40,452 nucleotides of DNA from an uncultured Cytophagales bacterium (GCA_938039675.1 CALHUI010000021.1:1-40452), one strand, 5' to 3'; positions 1 through 8,754 are shown, counted from the stretch's first letter. The notes: generated by a model from the letters alone, not told the origin. Made by a program: numbers and translations.

Positions 1-257
1 GGGGTGGTGGTGCAACAGATGATTGCGTCAATTTCCGCAGGGCTGGTAGGGTGCATTTCCATCAGGCGCTCTATTGCTTTTAAGGCCATGAAAGAAGAGC
101 CTTTCCCTTTTTCCAGAATGTGCCTTTCACGAATACCGGTGCGGGTTACAATCCACTCGTCGTTGGTATCTACCATCGACTCTAAGTCTTTGTTTGTCAG
201 TATGCCATCGGGTACGTAGCCGCCTACGCCGGTAATACTTGCGCGAATTGCTGCCAT
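1..257 (-). CDS. fabH: 3-oxoacyl-ACP synthase III (FabH), 5' part only
   Basis: FabH condenses acetyl-CoA with malonyl-ACP to start type II fatty acid synthesis in the cytosol. Only about the first 85 codons are in the window; the gene runs off the left edge, so the catalytic Cys-His-Asn residues are not visible. The visible N terminus begins MAAIRASITGVGGYVPD and contains the family hallmark DTNDEWIVTRTGIRER followed by a thiolase-fold strand ending in IICCTTT. The ATG at 257 is the first in-frame start and matches the usual FabH N terminus. It lies downstream of rpmF on the same strand, separated by 98 bases with a strong hairpin. The plsX gene that usually sits between rpmF and fabH is absent here. 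Confidence 0.93.
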   Translation of the reverse strand, partial: MAAIRASITGVGGYVPDGILTNKDLESMVDTNDEWIVTRTGIRERHILEKGKGSSFMALKAIERLMEMHPTSPAEIDAIICCTTT

Positions 258-290
258 ACAATGTGATTGGTAAAAATGGTTTGCAATATA

Positions 291-321
291 AAAAAGGAGA
301 AGCGTAATCACTTCTCCTTTT
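291..321 (-). terminator. Hairpin terminator between rpmF and fabH
   Basis: A perfect 11-bp stem (arms 292-302 and 311-321, AAAAGGAGAAG and its complement) with an 8-nt loop is followed, on the minus strand, by a T-rich run. It lies 34 bases past the rpmF stop, so it should end yceD-rpmF transcripts. Because it is only about 35 bases before the fabH start, it could also attenuate read-through into fabH. Confidence 0.7.
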
Positions 322-355
322 GGTATAAGTTTTTCAGGCAATAGCCACCTTGCCG

Positions 356-562
356 TTACTCGGCCTTAGTGGTTTCTGCCGGCGCATTTACTGAAACCAG
401 TTTGCCGTTGTAATACATATTGCCTTCGAAGAAATAAGCACGATGAGGCAGGTGCTCAACACCGGTTGTAGGGCAAACGGTTGTTTGCTTAGGTGTCAGT
501 TTATCGTGCGTTCTTCTTTTGTCGCGACGAGTTCTGGATATCTTCCGCTTGGGATGTGCCAT
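356..562 (-). CDS. rpmF: 50S ribosomal protein bL32
   Basis: bL32 is a small structural protein of the large ribosomal subunit. The 68-residue product begins MAHPKRKISRTRRDKRRTH, the form typical of Bacteroidota L32, and continues with a central CPTTG and HLPHRAYFF segment. A second zinc-ligand Cys pair is not seen, so this looks like a zinc-independent type, which is an inference from the single visible Cys. It follows yceD by 28 bases on the same strand, the widely conserved yceD-rpmF order, so the two are probably cotranscribed from the promoter upstream of yceD. The length is normal for the phylum. Confidence 0.96.
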   Translation of the reverse strand: MAHPKRKISRTRRDKRRTHDKLTPKQTTVCPTTGVEHLPHRAYFFEGNMYYNGKLVSVNAPAETTKAE

Positions 563-590
563 GACTACTAATGATTAATCGTTCAAAAAT

Positions 591-1151
591 TTATTCCGGA
601 TTCTTAAATTTTTCTTTGAGAATTTTCCAGCGTTCGTCTATCGGTTTGTCTTCCTGCGCTTCTGGGTCTGTTTCTTCAACGGGAGAGGAGTAAACCAACA
701 AGGTCTCTTCCCACTTATCTTCGCCCTCCTGCATTGCGTTGCCCCGAAGGCTTGGGTGAAGTTTTTTCATAGGCACCGACAGGGAGATAAAATCGTAGAT
801 GTGATGTGCAACATTAATTGTTGCCGTTCCGCGAGGGATAACCATCACATCGTCTGCCAGTTCTTTTTCTTCTTCACCAAACTTGTAGAATACACGCTCT
901 TGCAAGTCTGTCGGCTCTGTAAAGGGTTCAAGCGTGCGGTCGCAGATTAGTTCTAAGGTGCCGATGATGCTGAAATTTAAGGTCAGTACGCCGGATGACT
1001 TTTCAAGGTCTAACACTACGTTGCAACTTCCGTGTTCTATTAACCCACCTTCAAACAATTCAAAGAACGTATCGTCTATCTTGTATTCATAGCGATGCGT
1101 TTTTTCTTTTAAGGCAAGGATATCTATGTCGTATAACTTGAACGGTTTCAA
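591..1151 (-). CDS. YceD/DUF177 family protein
   Basis: The DUF177 (YceD) family is linked to 23S rRNA accumulation in E. coli and plants, and its gene is almost always next to rpmF. The 186-residue product matches Bacteroidota members: a KLYDIDILALKEKTHRYEY start, an FFELFEGGLIEHG segment, a single Cys in LELICDRTLEPF, and an acidic C-terminal tail. The start codon is TTG. No ATG occurs in frame before the middle of the protein, a stop lies ten codons upstream, and the TTG gives the N terminus expected of the family. A well-spaced promoter ends 22 bases before it. Function in this organism is inferred from family and context. Confidence 0.88.
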   Translation of the reverse strand: MKPFKLYDIDILALKEKTHRYEYKIDDTFFELFEGGLIEHGSCNVVLDLEKSSGVLTLNFSIIGTLELICDRTLEPFTEPTDLQERVFYKFGEEEKELADDVMVIPRGTATINVAHHIYDFISLSVPMKKLHPSLRGNAMQEGEDKWEETLLVYSSPVEETDPEAQEDKPIDERWKILKEKFKNPE

Positions 1152-1173
1152 CAGCCGATTGCTTTTGAGTGCG

Positions 1174-1204
1174 CAAATTTAAAGGGATTGCTTTTTATTT
1201 GCAA
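1174..1204 (-). promoter_or_regulatory. Promoter of yceD-rpmF
   Basis: On the minus strand, TTG (1202-1204), a 20-base spacer and TAAATTTG (1174-1181) match the Bacteroidota -33/-7 promoter pattern exactly. The expected start of transcription gives a leader of only about 15 bases before the TTG start codon. Confidence 0.7.
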
Positions 1205-1470
1205 GCAACCCCGCGTAAACTTTCATAAGGTAGTTAGTGGCGTAATCGAGACGCATTGCATAGCAACATTCGGCTTTTTGACAAGGGGATTTCGGAGCAA
1301 AAGTATGTCTCAAATTCGCGTTTCAGAAGGGGTGTTTTGATTTACACGACCGTTTGCTTGTATGTTTACAGATATGCAAAAGTGCAAGTGATTTGCGAAC
1401 TATTTCTATATAAATAGTTGATAGTCAAGTGTTTGCTTCTAAGGGAACTCTTAGAGCCATCGGGAGTAAT
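1205..1470. other. Intergenic stretch between yceD promoter and htrA terminator
   Basis: I see no gene here; the longest ATG-led frame I noticed (from 1305) is about 11 codons. There is one AT-rich perfect 8-bp inverted repeat (1398-1405 with 1412-1419, loop CTATAT) without a T run. Nothing else is supported. Confidence 0.5.
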
Positions 1471-1502
1471 AAAAAAACCCGATGAATCTGCAGACCATCG
1501 GG
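1471..1502 (-). terminator. Terminator of the htrA gene
   Basis: Stem CCCGATG (1478-1484) with CATCGGG (1496-1502), 11-nt loop, followed on the minus strand by seven Ts. A further CATCGGG copy at 1458-1464 could pair with the same left arm. A small TGCTCA/TGAGCA hairpin (1509-1522) precedes it, just past the protease stop. Confidence 0.75.
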
Positions 1503-1527
1503 TATAAGTGCTCAGTTGAGCATTTGC

Positions 1528-3015
1528 TTAATCGTCTAAACCGATAGCAAAGTAGTGTTTCCCTTCACTGTCGGGGTAGTAGCCTTCAATCATTACGCCG
1601 CCGCTGTTGTTTTCCAGCATTTCGTTCAGGTCTTGTACAGAGCGAATGGTTTTACCGCCTACTTTGGTAATAATAAAACCTTCGCGCATTTTCGTATCGC
1701 GCATAATTCGTCCGCGATTAATTTTGACTACCTTCAAACCGCTATTTGCATTTATTTTTTTGAGTTCGGCAGCAGAGGCCGGTTCTACTTCAATACCAAG
1801 TTTATCTAAGGCAGTTGAAGTTTTCTTTACTATGGTTGTGCTACCGTCGCGGCTTTTCAGCGTCAATTTAATGTCGCGGGGTGAACCGTTGCGATAGATT
1901 TGGAGTGCTACGCTTTCGCCAGGGCGTTTTCTGCCAATACTTTCCTGCAATTCGGGAACAGATTTTATTGGGTTGCCATCAACTTTTACAATTACGTCGC
2001 CGCGGCGCAAACCTGCTGCATCGGCAGAACCGTTTGCTATAACGCTGTCCACATGTACCCCTTCGGTTATGGGCAGATTCAGTTCTTTTGCTTTTTTGCT
2101 GTCCACGTCGGTAATGGTGATGCCAAGGAATGCGCGCTGCACGGTTCCGTATTTAATCAGGTCTTCGGCAACTTTTCGCGCCAGATTGGAAGGTACAGCA
2201 AAGGAATAACCCGCATAGCTGCCTGTGCGTGAGGCAATGGCAGTGTTGATACCTACCAGTTCGCCATTCAGGTTTACCAATGCACCGCCACTGTTACCGG
2301 GGTTCACGGCAGCATCGGTTTGAATGAAAGACTCAATAGCAGCGTTGTCGCGAGTGCGCAGCAGTGAAATGTTGCGGCCTTTGGCACTTACAATACCTGC
2401 TGTTACTGTTGAAGTGAGATTAAACGGGTTGCCTACGGCCATTACCCATTGTCCCACTTGTACTTGGTCAGAGTCGCCAAAGGGCACGGTTGTCAAACCT
2501 TTTTCGTTTATCTTAATAACAGCAATGTCGGTGGAAGGGTCGGTGCCAATTACTTTGGCTTTGTATGTGCGCTTGTCAAACAACGTAACTGTAATCTCAT
2601 CGGCGTTGTCAATCACGTGGTTGTTGGTAATAATGAACCCGTCTTGTGAGATGATTACACCGGAGCCTGTGCCTTCCTGCGGACGGTTCAGCATGTCCTC
2701 ATCGCCAAAAGGAATATCTCCAAAAAAGTCAAAAGGAAAATTAAAGCGGCGCTGATTTCTTTCGCGGTTTTGTACAACAGGCATTATCTTAGACGTAATA
2801 TTTACTACTGCCGGGGTTGTTTTGGCCGCCGGGGCAGTAAAATCAAAAGGTACATTGCTTGTACCCATCGGAACGGTGCGATAGTCGGTCAGTACGGCAG
2901 GGCTGTTCTGCTGAACGACTACTTCCTGCTTATCAAAGCCTGCAAGTTTATAGCCGCCTATGGTTATGATACCACCTATAATGGCAGCACCCAATGTCTG
3001 AAGCCAGTTTTTCAT
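1528..3015 (-). CDS. degP: DegP/HtrA-family periplasmic serine protease
   Basis: A periplasmic or membrane-anchored protease/chaperone for misfolded envelope proteins. The 495 residues show, in order: an N-terminal hydrophobic segment (about 5-22, signal anchor or uncleaved signal); a trypsin-like domain with catalytic His133 (NNHVID), Asp163 (STDIAVIKI) and Ser242 (NPGNSGGAL); PDZ1 (about 295-388); and a shorter, diverged PDZ2 (about 405-485). The triad is complete, so the enzyme should be active. The glutamine- and phenylalanine-rich stretch at 83-110 fits the LA loop. The ATG at 3015 gives the hydrophobic start. It follows the OmpA-family gene on the same strand with a 125-base gap, so it may have its own promoter. 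DegQ or DegS-type naming cannot be resolved from sequence alone. Confidence 0.93.
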   Translation of the reverse strand: MKNWLQTLGAAIIGGIITIGGYKLAGFDKQEVVVQQNSPAVLTDYRTVPMGTSNVPFDFTAPAAKTTPAVVNITSKIMPVVQNRERNQRRFNFPFDFFGDIPFGDEDMLNRPQEGTGSGVIISQDGFIITNNHVIDNADEITVTLFDKRTYKAKVIGTDPSTDIAVIKINEKGLTTVPFGDSDQVQVGQWVMAVGNPFNLTSTVTAGIVSAKGRNISLLRTRDNAAIESFIQTDAAVNPGNSGGALVNLNGELVGINTAIASRTGSYAGYSFAVPSNLARKVAEDLIKYGTVQRAFLGITITDVDSKKAKELNLPITEGVHVDSVIANGSADAAGLRRGDVIVKVDGNPIKSVPELQESIGRKRPGESVALQIYRNGSPRDIKLTLKSRDGSTTIVKKTSTALDKLGIEVEPASAAELKKINANSGLKVVKINRGRIMRDTKMREGFIITKVGGKTIRSVQDLNEMLENNSGGVMIEGYYPDSEGKHYFAIGLDD

Positions 3016-3140
3016 TTTTTAAACGATGAAGGTTATTAAATTTCTATCAGATGTTTTGCAAAAGTTGTACAAAAACAAGGATTTTGCCTTTCTTGGGGTC
3101 AATTTAAGAAAGTTTAACGATACTATGACAATTTGTCAGA

Positions 3141-5186
3141 TTATTTTACTTTTAAGATGCGAAGTTCCACGCGCCTGTTGAGTTTTTTACTTGCTTCATC
3201 GCGGCTGCGAGTAAGCGGGCACGTACTGCCAAAGGCTTCGGTTTTTATTCTGTTTTCGGCAATTCCTTCTTTGATGAGGTATTGCCGGATACTTTGTATG
3301 CGTTCTTTGGAAAGTTGCATATTCAGCATCGGGTTGCCTTCCACATCTGTATGCCCTTCCAAACGAATTTCCATCAGCGGGTACTCATTCATCAGTTGAA
3401 TCAGGCGGCGCAATTCGGTGAAAGAATCCGGTAATAAGGTGGCTGTTCCCTGCTCAAAAAATATATTGTTTAACCGCACGGACTGTCCTTCTTCCAGTGG
3501 CACCAGAAATAAATCGCGGACAATAGGTTGGATGTCTACGGAGTCTACCGACAAGTCAATCCGTTCCTCCAAAGAAAAGAACCCTTTGGCAGAAGCCCGT
3601 ATGCCATAGCTTTGTTTCAAGGGCAGCGAAATTTGGTATGCACCCGTAACAGGGTTGGTATTGGCTGTGCCTAACAGCTTATCATCTGCGGGGTTCGTGT
3701 AAATAATATGCGCAGCAATGGGGGCATTGGTTGGGGCATTGAATACTCTGCCGGAGGCTAACAAGACCTGCTCAGGTCTGACTTCCTGTGCAAGTTTGAT
3801 TCGGAAAAGGTCAGCACTTCCTTTTATGCCCTGATGATACGATACCAAATAGGCATATTCGCCCTTAGCATCAATGGTATAGGAAGCATCCCAGTCTTCG
3901 GTATTGATGGGTGGCCCCAGATTGATAGGTTCTGACCAGTTTTGCCACGTTTCGTCCAAACGGCGCGTCATGTAGATATCCATTTCTCCATAGCCGCTGA
4001 TGCCGTTGGATGCAAAATAAAGCGTTTTATTATCGGCTGCAAGCACAGGGGTTATCTCGCTGCCTGCCGTGTTTACCTGCGCCCCCAAATTGAGTGGCAC
4101 GCTCCATGCACCGTTCTCCTGCCTGAAACTCACGTACAGGTCGCGTCCGCCGTAGGTGTCGTTGCGCTGAACGGCCATGAGCAGCACCTGCTGGTTGGCA
4201 GCCATGGAGTATTCGCTGTATGGGCTTTGGTTGTAAAAATCGCCAATAGCAAGGGCTTGCGGAAATTCCCACTCGTCATTGTTTTTGCGACGCGTTACGG
4301 ACACCCCTACAATGCAGCGGCCTTCGGGCAAATAGTGATTGGCAAGCAAGAGGGTGTTGTTATCGGGGAGTGCCGTGCAGACATAATTATGGCTGTAATT
4401 ATTCAAGGGCGGAGGCATGTGGCGGGCTTCCTCCCAAGTGCCGTCGGGCTTGCGAACGGTAAACCATATGTCATCGTTCAGCAACTGCGGCATTAACGGA
4501 TTGCGAACATTATCAGGATGATTTTTGCGGACAAAATACAAGGTCTGCCCATCGGGTGCTATCACAGGCATAATTTCATCGTATTGGCTGTTTACGGCTA
4601 TGCCTAATGATTCTATCCGATTTTCGTTCAATGTTTTTGACCGATTCAACCCCACGTCCATACCTACCTGTATCTTGTTTTCGGAAATGCCGATGGCATC
4701 AATTTGATTCAACCCCGGTACGGCAGCGGTTTGCAGTTCCAATCGCAATGCAGCCACTTTGTACAGAGTGGGGGCGATGTGTAGCACCAGCATTTGTGCT
4801 TTTTGGGGTATGGGCTTAGGTGCGGGGTTATGATAGACGGTATATTCTTTTCCTGCCTCATCGTACAGTTTGATTTTGGCAACCGCCCCGGGATTCCACG
4901 ATTCGGCAATGACAATGGTTTGAGCACTGATGAGTTTGTTAAAAGTTACCTTAATCCACTCTCCTTTGCTGTTATTGGCTGTTGCGGTGCGCCAAGCACA
5001 CGGACTTTCGCCATGTGCAGGCAGTTTGTTGGGTTTACCAAGCACTTGTTGTGCACCATAAGGTTTGGCTATCCCTGCCTCTGCCGATTCGCTGGAGAAC
5101 TCCAAAACCGCTGATGCCCACTCTATTTGGGCATGTGAAGCAGAAGAAAACAGAAACAGCAGCAGTAACGATACGGTAAGACGCAT
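3141..5186 (-). CDS. OmpA-family protein with PD40 beta-propeller
   Basis: A 681-residue envelope protein. It has a signal peptide (1-20, ending SSASHAQ), a beta-rich discoidin-like region (about 21-165), PD40/WD40-like propeller repeats (about 200-465, with recurring APDGQTLYF and AADNKTLYFAS motifs), a carboxypeptidase regulatory-like domain (about 477-550) and a C-terminal OmpA domain (about 570-681). In the OmpA domain, the GHTDVEG and NRRVEL motifs carry the Asp and Arg that bind peptidoglycan. Propeller plus CRD plus OmpA resembles PorE of the type IX secretion system, but the TPR region of PorE is not evident. The start at 5186 is preferred: a longer in-frame start at 5234 falls inside the loop of the rplT terminator and would spoil the signal peptide. 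A near-match -7 box (TATCTTTC, 5212-5219) lies just upstream. Confidence 0.88.
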   Translation of the reverse strand: MRLTVSLLLLFLFSSASHAQIEWASAVLEFSSESAEAGIAKPYGAQQVLGKPNKLPAHGESPCAWRTATANNSKGEWIKVTFNKLISAQTIVIAESWNPGAVAKIKLYDEAGKEYTVYHNPAPKPIPQKAQMLVLHIAPTLYKVAALRLELQTAAVPGLNQIDAIGISENKIQVGMDVGLNRSKTLNENRIESLGIAVNSQYDEIMPVIAPDGQTLYFVRKNHPDNVRNPLMPQLLNDDIWFTVRKPDGTWEEARHMPPPLNNYSHNYVCTALPDNNTLLLANHYLPEGRCIVGVSVTRRKNNDEWEFPQALAIGDFYNQSPYSEYSMAANQQVLLMAVQRNDTYGGRDLYVSFRQENGAWSVPLNLGAQVNTAGSEITPVLAADNKTLYFASNGISGYGEMDIYMTRRLDETWQNWSEPINLGPPINTEDWDASYTIDAKGEYAYLVSYHQGIKGSADLFRIKLAQEVRPEQVLLASGRVFNAPTNAPIAAHIIYTNPADDKLLGTANTNPVTGAYQISLPLKQSYGIRASAKGFFSLEERIDLSVDSVDIQPIVRDLFLVPLEEGQSVRLNNIFFEQGTATLLPDSFTELRRLIQLMNEYPLMEIRLEGHTDVEGNPMLNMQLSKERIQSIRQYLIKEGIAENRIKTEAFGSTCPLTRSRDEASKKLNRRVELRILKVK

Positions 5187-5218
5187 GACAGGCAGATGTG
5201 TTATTAGCGGTGAAAGAT

Positions 5219-5249
5219 AAAAAAGGCTGTGCAATTTTCGTGCACAGCC
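5219..5249 (-). terminator. Terminator of infC-rpmI-rplT
   Basis: Perfect 9-bp stem GGCTGTGCA (5225-5233) with TGCACAGCC (5241-5249), 7-nt loop, followed on the minus strand by six Ts. It lies 38 bases past the rplT stop. Confidence 0.85.
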
Positions 5250-5286
5250 CCCAAAGTAGGTTTGTATATAAACTTTGATGAGGAAC

Positions 5287-5631
5287 TTATTTCACTGCTT
5301 TCACAATGGCTTCAAAAGCGGCAGCATGGTTCATGGCAAGGTCGGCCAGAACTTTGCGATTCAACTCAATGCCGGCTTTTTGAACTTTGTTAATGAATTG
5401 TGAGTAGCTCATACCATGCTGACGTGCAGCTGCATTGATACGTTGAATCCACAGTGCACGAAATTCGCGCTTGCGGTTTTTACGGTCGCGGTAGGCGTAC
5501 AGCCAACCCTTTTCAACGGCATTCTTGGCTACTGTCCATACATTTTTTCTTCTTCCCCAGTAGCCTTTGGCGTACTTTAAAATTTTTTTGCGGCGTGCTC
5601 TTGACGCTACGTGATTGACTGATCTTGGCAT
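5287..5631 (-). CDS. rplT: 50S ribosomal protein bL20
   Basis: bL20 binds 23S rRNA early in large-subunit assembly. The 114-residue product has the classic basic N terminus [19 protein letters not shown], the [12 protein letters not shown] segment and the [23 protein letters not shown] helix, and ends at the usual length. It is the last gene of infC-rpmI-rplT, 106 bases after rpmI, and is followed by a strong terminator. In other bacteria L20 represses its own operon by binding leader RNA. I did not identify such a site here. Confidence 0.97.
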   Translation of the reverse strand: MPRSVNHVASRARRKKILKYAKGYWGRRKNVWTVAKNAVEKGWLYAYRDRKNRKREFRALWIQRINAAARQHGMSYSQFINKVQKAGIELNRKVLADLAMNHAAAFEAIVKAVK

Positions 5632-5737
5632 TTTAACTTTTTGTTTTTGGCATTAGGCGATTGATTTACAATACTTTCAGGCCTTTCGCCGGGTTGAACA
5701 TAAATAACCATTTTTTAATAGCCTGTTGCGGCTTCAA

Positions 5738-5932
5738 TTAAGCGCACAACATAACTTTGATACGTGCTTCGTCAGCAGGTGAAACCAGTGTTTTCTGACT
5801 TAAGCGGCGCTTCTGGCAGGTTTCTTTCTTAGTCAGGATGTGGTTGTGATAAGCACGCTTGCGCTTTACACGTCCTGAGCCCGTCAGATGGAAGCGCTTC
5901 TTTGCACTTGACTTGGTTTTAATTTTTGGCAT
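5738..5932 (-). CDS. rpmI: 50S ribosomal protein bL35
   Basis: bL35 is a small structural protein of the large subunit. The 64-residue product begins [20 protein letters not shown] and contains the family's [12 protein letters not shown]-type segment, with normal length. It lies between infC (30 bases upstream) and rplT (106 bases downstream) in the conserved order, so cotranscription is expected. Confidence 0.96.
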   Translation of the reverse strand: MPKIKTKSSAKKRFHLTGSGRVKRKRAYHNHILTKKETCQKRRLSQKTLVSPADEARIKVMLCA

Positions 5933-5962
5933 TGTGGACTAAAAAAAAGTGGAACAATTTAT

Positions 5963-6505
5963 TTATTTAGCAGGCTTTACGGTCTTAGGAGAAATCATCA
6001 CATGCATTCGCTTACCTTCCAACTTAGGCATCTGCTCGACTTTTCCTACCTCTTCCAAAGCCTGTGCAAATTTAAGCAATAAAATTTCTCCGCGCTCCTT
6101 AAATACGATAGTTCTTCCTGCAAAATGCACATATGCCTTCACTTTGTTGCCTTCTTTGAGGAAAGTTTCGGCATGTTTGAGCTTAAACTCAAAGTCATGG
6201 TCGTCGGTATTCGGTCCGAAACGGATTTCCTTAACGACTGTTTTGTGGGTTTTGGCTTTCAGTTCCTTTTGCTTTTTTTTCTGCTCGTATTTGAACTTGG
6301 AGTAGTCTATAATCTTACAAACAGGTGGAACTGCCTTAGGAGAGATTTCAACTAAATCGAGCCCCTGCTGACGTGCCATTTCTAATGCCTTGGTCGTAGG
6401 ATAGATGCCGACTTCAACGTTTTCACCAATTAGCCGAACTTCGGGAACTCTGATTTTTTCATTAATTCGGAACGGTTCTTCTACACGTTCGCGCGGGTTT
6501 GCCAT
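5963..6505 (-). CDS. infC: Translation initiation factor IF-3
   Basis: IF-3 keeps the 30S subunit free and checks initiator tRNA and start-codon pairing. The 180 residues show the N-terminal domain ([23 protein letters not shown], then [17 protein letters not shown]), the linker [17 protein letters not shown] and the C-terminal domain with the [17 protein letters not shown] motif. The start is ATG at 6505, unlike the AUU start that gives autoregulation in E. coli; an in-frame stop lies six codons upstream. An exact -7 box 45 bases upstream indicates an own promoter. The usual upstream neighbour thrS is missing; the next upstream gene on this strand is a membrane-anchored unknown. Confidence 0.97.
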   Translation of the reverse strand: MANPRERVEEPFRINEKIRVPEVRLIGENVEVGIYPTTKALEMARQQGLDLVEISPKAVPPVCKIIDYSKFKYEQKKKQKELKAKTHKTVVKEIRFGPNTDDHDFEFKLKHAETFLKEGNKVKAYVHFAGRTIVFKERGEILLLKFAQALEEVGKVEQMPKLEGKRMHVMISPKTVKPAK

Positions 6506-6550
6506 GCAATATGCGTTAGGTTAATGATGTACTTTACTAAAATCTATTTG

Positions 6551-6558
6551 CAAATATA
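6551..6558 (-). promoter_or_regulatory. -7 box for infC operon
   Basis: TATATTTG on the minus strand matches TAnnTTTG and implies a leader of about 40 bases. No clean -33 TTG is seen at the best spacing. Confidence 0.5.
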
Positions 6559-6574
6559 GCAATATCGCTACATT

Positions 6575-7090
6575 TTACCATTTTCGATTAAAAATTTCGG
6601 AAAGCACAAAAGCACTGCGGAGTTGGTTGGCATCGGTTAATAATGTTGCTATGGGATGCTGTATCTCTGCGGTTATTTCTTTATTGACTTTGGGCGAACC
6701 GGCGGCAGGCGGCGGTGTCTGAGGTTTAGTCAAACAGTTTGGTTTTTTGGTCGCAACCAGCGGCTCGGTTTGCTGGTACTTATCCTGGTATGAAAACTGT
6801 TTTTCCGGCAATACCGGCTCAACGTTTTTTTTATTATGGTTTTTCCTGTCTTCTATGCTTTCTTCTGCGGGTGGCTGCGGCAACTGCTCCTGAATTTTGG
6901 TTTCCAGTTCTTTTAACAACTCTTCAAAACTGACCTTAGCCGGCGGCTTCTGGGGTTTCTCCGGTTGTTCTTGCGAAGGCATTGTGCCGGGGCGTCGGGT
7001 TTGTTGCTGTTTAATGTTTTTATTGCTGCTGTAAATAAAGTAGATGATGGCGGCAATAATAGATACGATAATTTTACCAATGTCTTCCAT
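6575..7090 (-). CDS. Membrane-anchored low-complexity protein, unknown function
   Basis: I do not recognise a named family. The 171 residues begin with one membrane helix (about 5-20, IGKIIVSIIAAIIYFIYSS). A long Pro/Gln/Lys-rich, probably disordered region follows (about 28-145), then a short C-terminal block LRSAFVLSEIFNRKW. That block resembles the ending of many uncharacterised Bacteroidota proteins, where a variable linker joins an N-terminal anchor to a conserved tail. It starts 39 bases after lysS on the same strand and is probably cotranscribed with it. The product is expected at the inner membrane with the tail in the cytosol, which is inferred from the KNIKQQQTRR positive stretch after the helix. 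Confidence 0.75.
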   Translation of the reverse strand: MEDIGKIIVSIIAAIIYFIYSSNKNIKQQQTRRPGTMPSQEQPEKPQKPPAKVSFEELLKELETKIQEQLPQPPAEESIEDRKNHNKKNVEPVLPEKQFSYQDKYQQTEPLVATKKPNCLTKPQTPPPAAGSPKVNKEITAEIQHPIATLLTDANQLRSAFVLSEIFNRKW

Positions 7091-7129
7091 TGTTCAGCTT
7101 TTGAGTATTGAACGAATATAGGCAAAAAA

Positions 7130-8656
7130 CTATTCGCTTTCTCCGGATTTTTTCTCAGGGCGCATCTGCGGGAAGAATAGTACGTCCTGAATAGATGGCT
7201 GATTGGTCATAATCATTGCCAGTCGGTCTATGCCGATGCCCAAGCCTGCTGTCGGAGGCATACCATACTCCAAGGCACGAAGGAAGTCTTCGTCCAGCAC
7301 CATTGCTTCGCTGTCGCCGCGTTTGCCAAGCTCTAGCTGCTCTTCAAAACGCTGACGCTGGTCTATCGGGTCGTTGAGTTCGGAGAAGGCGTTGCAAATC
7401 TCTTTGGCATTGCAGATTGCTTCAAAGCGTTCTACGAGTCCGGGCTTGCTGCGGTGCTTTTTCGCCAGTGGCGACATCTCAATCGGATAGTCGGTAATGA
7501 AAGTCGGCTGAATGAGTTTTGGCTCGCAGTGTGTGCCGAAAATTTCGTCAATCAGCTTGCCTTTGCCCATCGTATCGTCTGTGTGTACGTGCAGTTGGCG
7601 AGCGGTTTGGCGCAGTGCTGCCTCGTCCATTTCCGAAATATCAATGCCTGTGAAGTGCTGAATGGCTTCAAACATGGTGAATCGCTTCCACGGGCGTTTG
7701 AAGTTGATGAGATGTTCGCCTACCTGCACTTCGGTTGTGCCGTGTAAATCTAAGGCGACTTTTTCTATCATCTCTTCTACCAGATTCATCATCCAGTAGT
7801 AGTCTTTGTAGGCTACGTAGAGTTCAATCATCGTAAACTCGGGGTTGTGGAAACGGCTCATGCCTTCGTTGCGGAAGTCTTTGGCAAACTCATATACGCC
7901 GTCATAACCGCCCACAATGAGGCGTTTGAGGTACAGTTCGTTGGCAATGCGCAAATAGAGCGGCATATCCAACGCATTGTGAAAAGTTTTGAACGGGCGC
8001 GCCGATGCACCGCCGTAGATGGGTTGCAAAATAGGGGTTTCTACTTCCAAATAGCCTTTGTTATTCAAAAATTCGCGCATGGAGCCGATGAGGCGGGTGC
8101 GTTTGCGGAATACTTCGCGCACTTCGGGGTTGATGACCAAGTCGGCATAGCGGCGACGATAACGGAATTCTTGGTCGGTAACGGCATCATATACGTTGCC
8201 TTCCTCATCTTTTTTAACAATCGGCAGCGGCTTCAGCGATTTGGCAAGCAGTTTCAGCTCGGTAACGTGGACGCTGATTTCGCCGGTTTGGGTTGTAAAA
8301 ACGTAACCTTTAATACCTACAAAGTCGCCAATGTCCAACAGTTTTTTGAATACGGTGTTATACAGTGTTTTGTCTTCGCCGGGGCAGATGTCATCGCGGC
8401 GCACGTAAATCTGGATGCGGCCTGTGGTATCCTGCAACTCGGCAAAAGAGGCGTTGCCCATGATGCGGAAGCTCATCAGCCTGCCCGCTATGGAAATATC
8501 TTTATAGTCGGTTTTGAAACGTTCGTAGTTCTGCTTTATGTCTTTGGCATATGCATTGACCTCAAATAAGTCTGCCGGATAGGGGTCAATACCTAATTGC
8601 ATCAGTTGTTCTCTTTTCTGACGACGCTGGAGTTCCTGTTCGTTCAAATGTGGCAT
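7130..8656 (-). CDS. lysS: Lysyl-tRNA synthetase, class II
   Basis: Charges tRNA-Lys with lysine using ATP in the cytosol. The 508 residues contain the N-terminal OB-fold anticodon-binding domain ([23 protein letters not shown]) and the class II catalytic core. Motif 2 is seen in [20 protein letters not shown] and motif 3 in [11 protein letters not shown] near the C terminus. Length is normal for bacterial LysRS-II. The ATG at 8656 gives the expected N-terminal helix ([18 protein letters not shown]). An exact -7 box lies 20 bases upstream, and a small membrane-anchored unknown follows 39 bases downstream, likely in the same transcript. Confidence 0.97.
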   Translation of the reverse strand: MPHLNEQELQRRQKREQLMQLGIDPYPADLFEVNAYAKDIKQNYERFKTDYKDISIAGRLMSFRIMGNASFAELQDTTGRIQIYVRRDDICPGEDKTLYNTVFKKLLDIGDFVGIKGYVFTTQTGEISVHVTELKLLAKSLKPLPIVKKDEEGNVYDAVTDQEFRYRRRYADLVINPEVREVFRKRTRLIGSMREFLNNKGYLEVETPILQPIYGGASARPFKTFHNALDMPLYLRIANELYLKRLIVGGYDGVYEFAKDFRNEGMSRFHNPEFTMIELYVAYKDYYWMMNLVEEMIEKVALDLHGTTEVQVGEHLINFKRPWKRFTMFEAIQHFTGIDISEMDEAALRQTARQLHVHTDDTMGKGKLIDEIFGTHCEPKLIQPTFITDYPIEMSPLAKKHRSKPGLVERFEAICNAKEICNAFSELNDPIDQRQRFEEQLELGKRGDSEAMVLDEDFLRALEYGMPPTAGLGIGIDRLAMIMTNQPSIQDVLFFPQMRPEKKSGESE

Positions 8657-8675
8657 GGTTGAGAATTTAAGAGTG

Positions 8676-8683
8676 CAAAGTTA
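8676..8683 (-). promoter_or_regulatory. -7 box for lysS
   Basis: TAACTTTG on the minus strand matches TAnnTTTG, 20 bases before the lysS ATG. It lies directly after the T run of the upstream receptor gene's terminator. Confidence 0.5.
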
Positions 8684-8694
8684 ATGGAAATCAA

Positions 8695-8727
8695 CAAAAA
8701 ACCCTGCCCCTTTTGGTTGGGGCAAGG
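8695..8727 (-). terminator. Terminator of TonB-dependent receptor gene
   Basis: Stem TGCCCC (8705-8710) with GGGGCA (8719-8724), extended by two pairs across one mismatch, 8-nt loop, followed on the minus strand by a T run. It sits 28 bases past the receptor's stop. Confidence 0.7.
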
Positions 8728-8754
8728 TCATCAGATGGACGATACGCAACCGAT

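Noticed and set aside
5187-5234. Longer N terminus for the OmpA-family protein
   Set aside because: The upstream ATG sits in the rplT terminator loop and would bury the signal peptide behind 16 extra residues.
7847-8569. 240-codon open frame on the plus strand
   Set aside because: It lies wholly antisense to lysS, whose motifs are complete. It has no family resemblance and mirrors lysS codon use.
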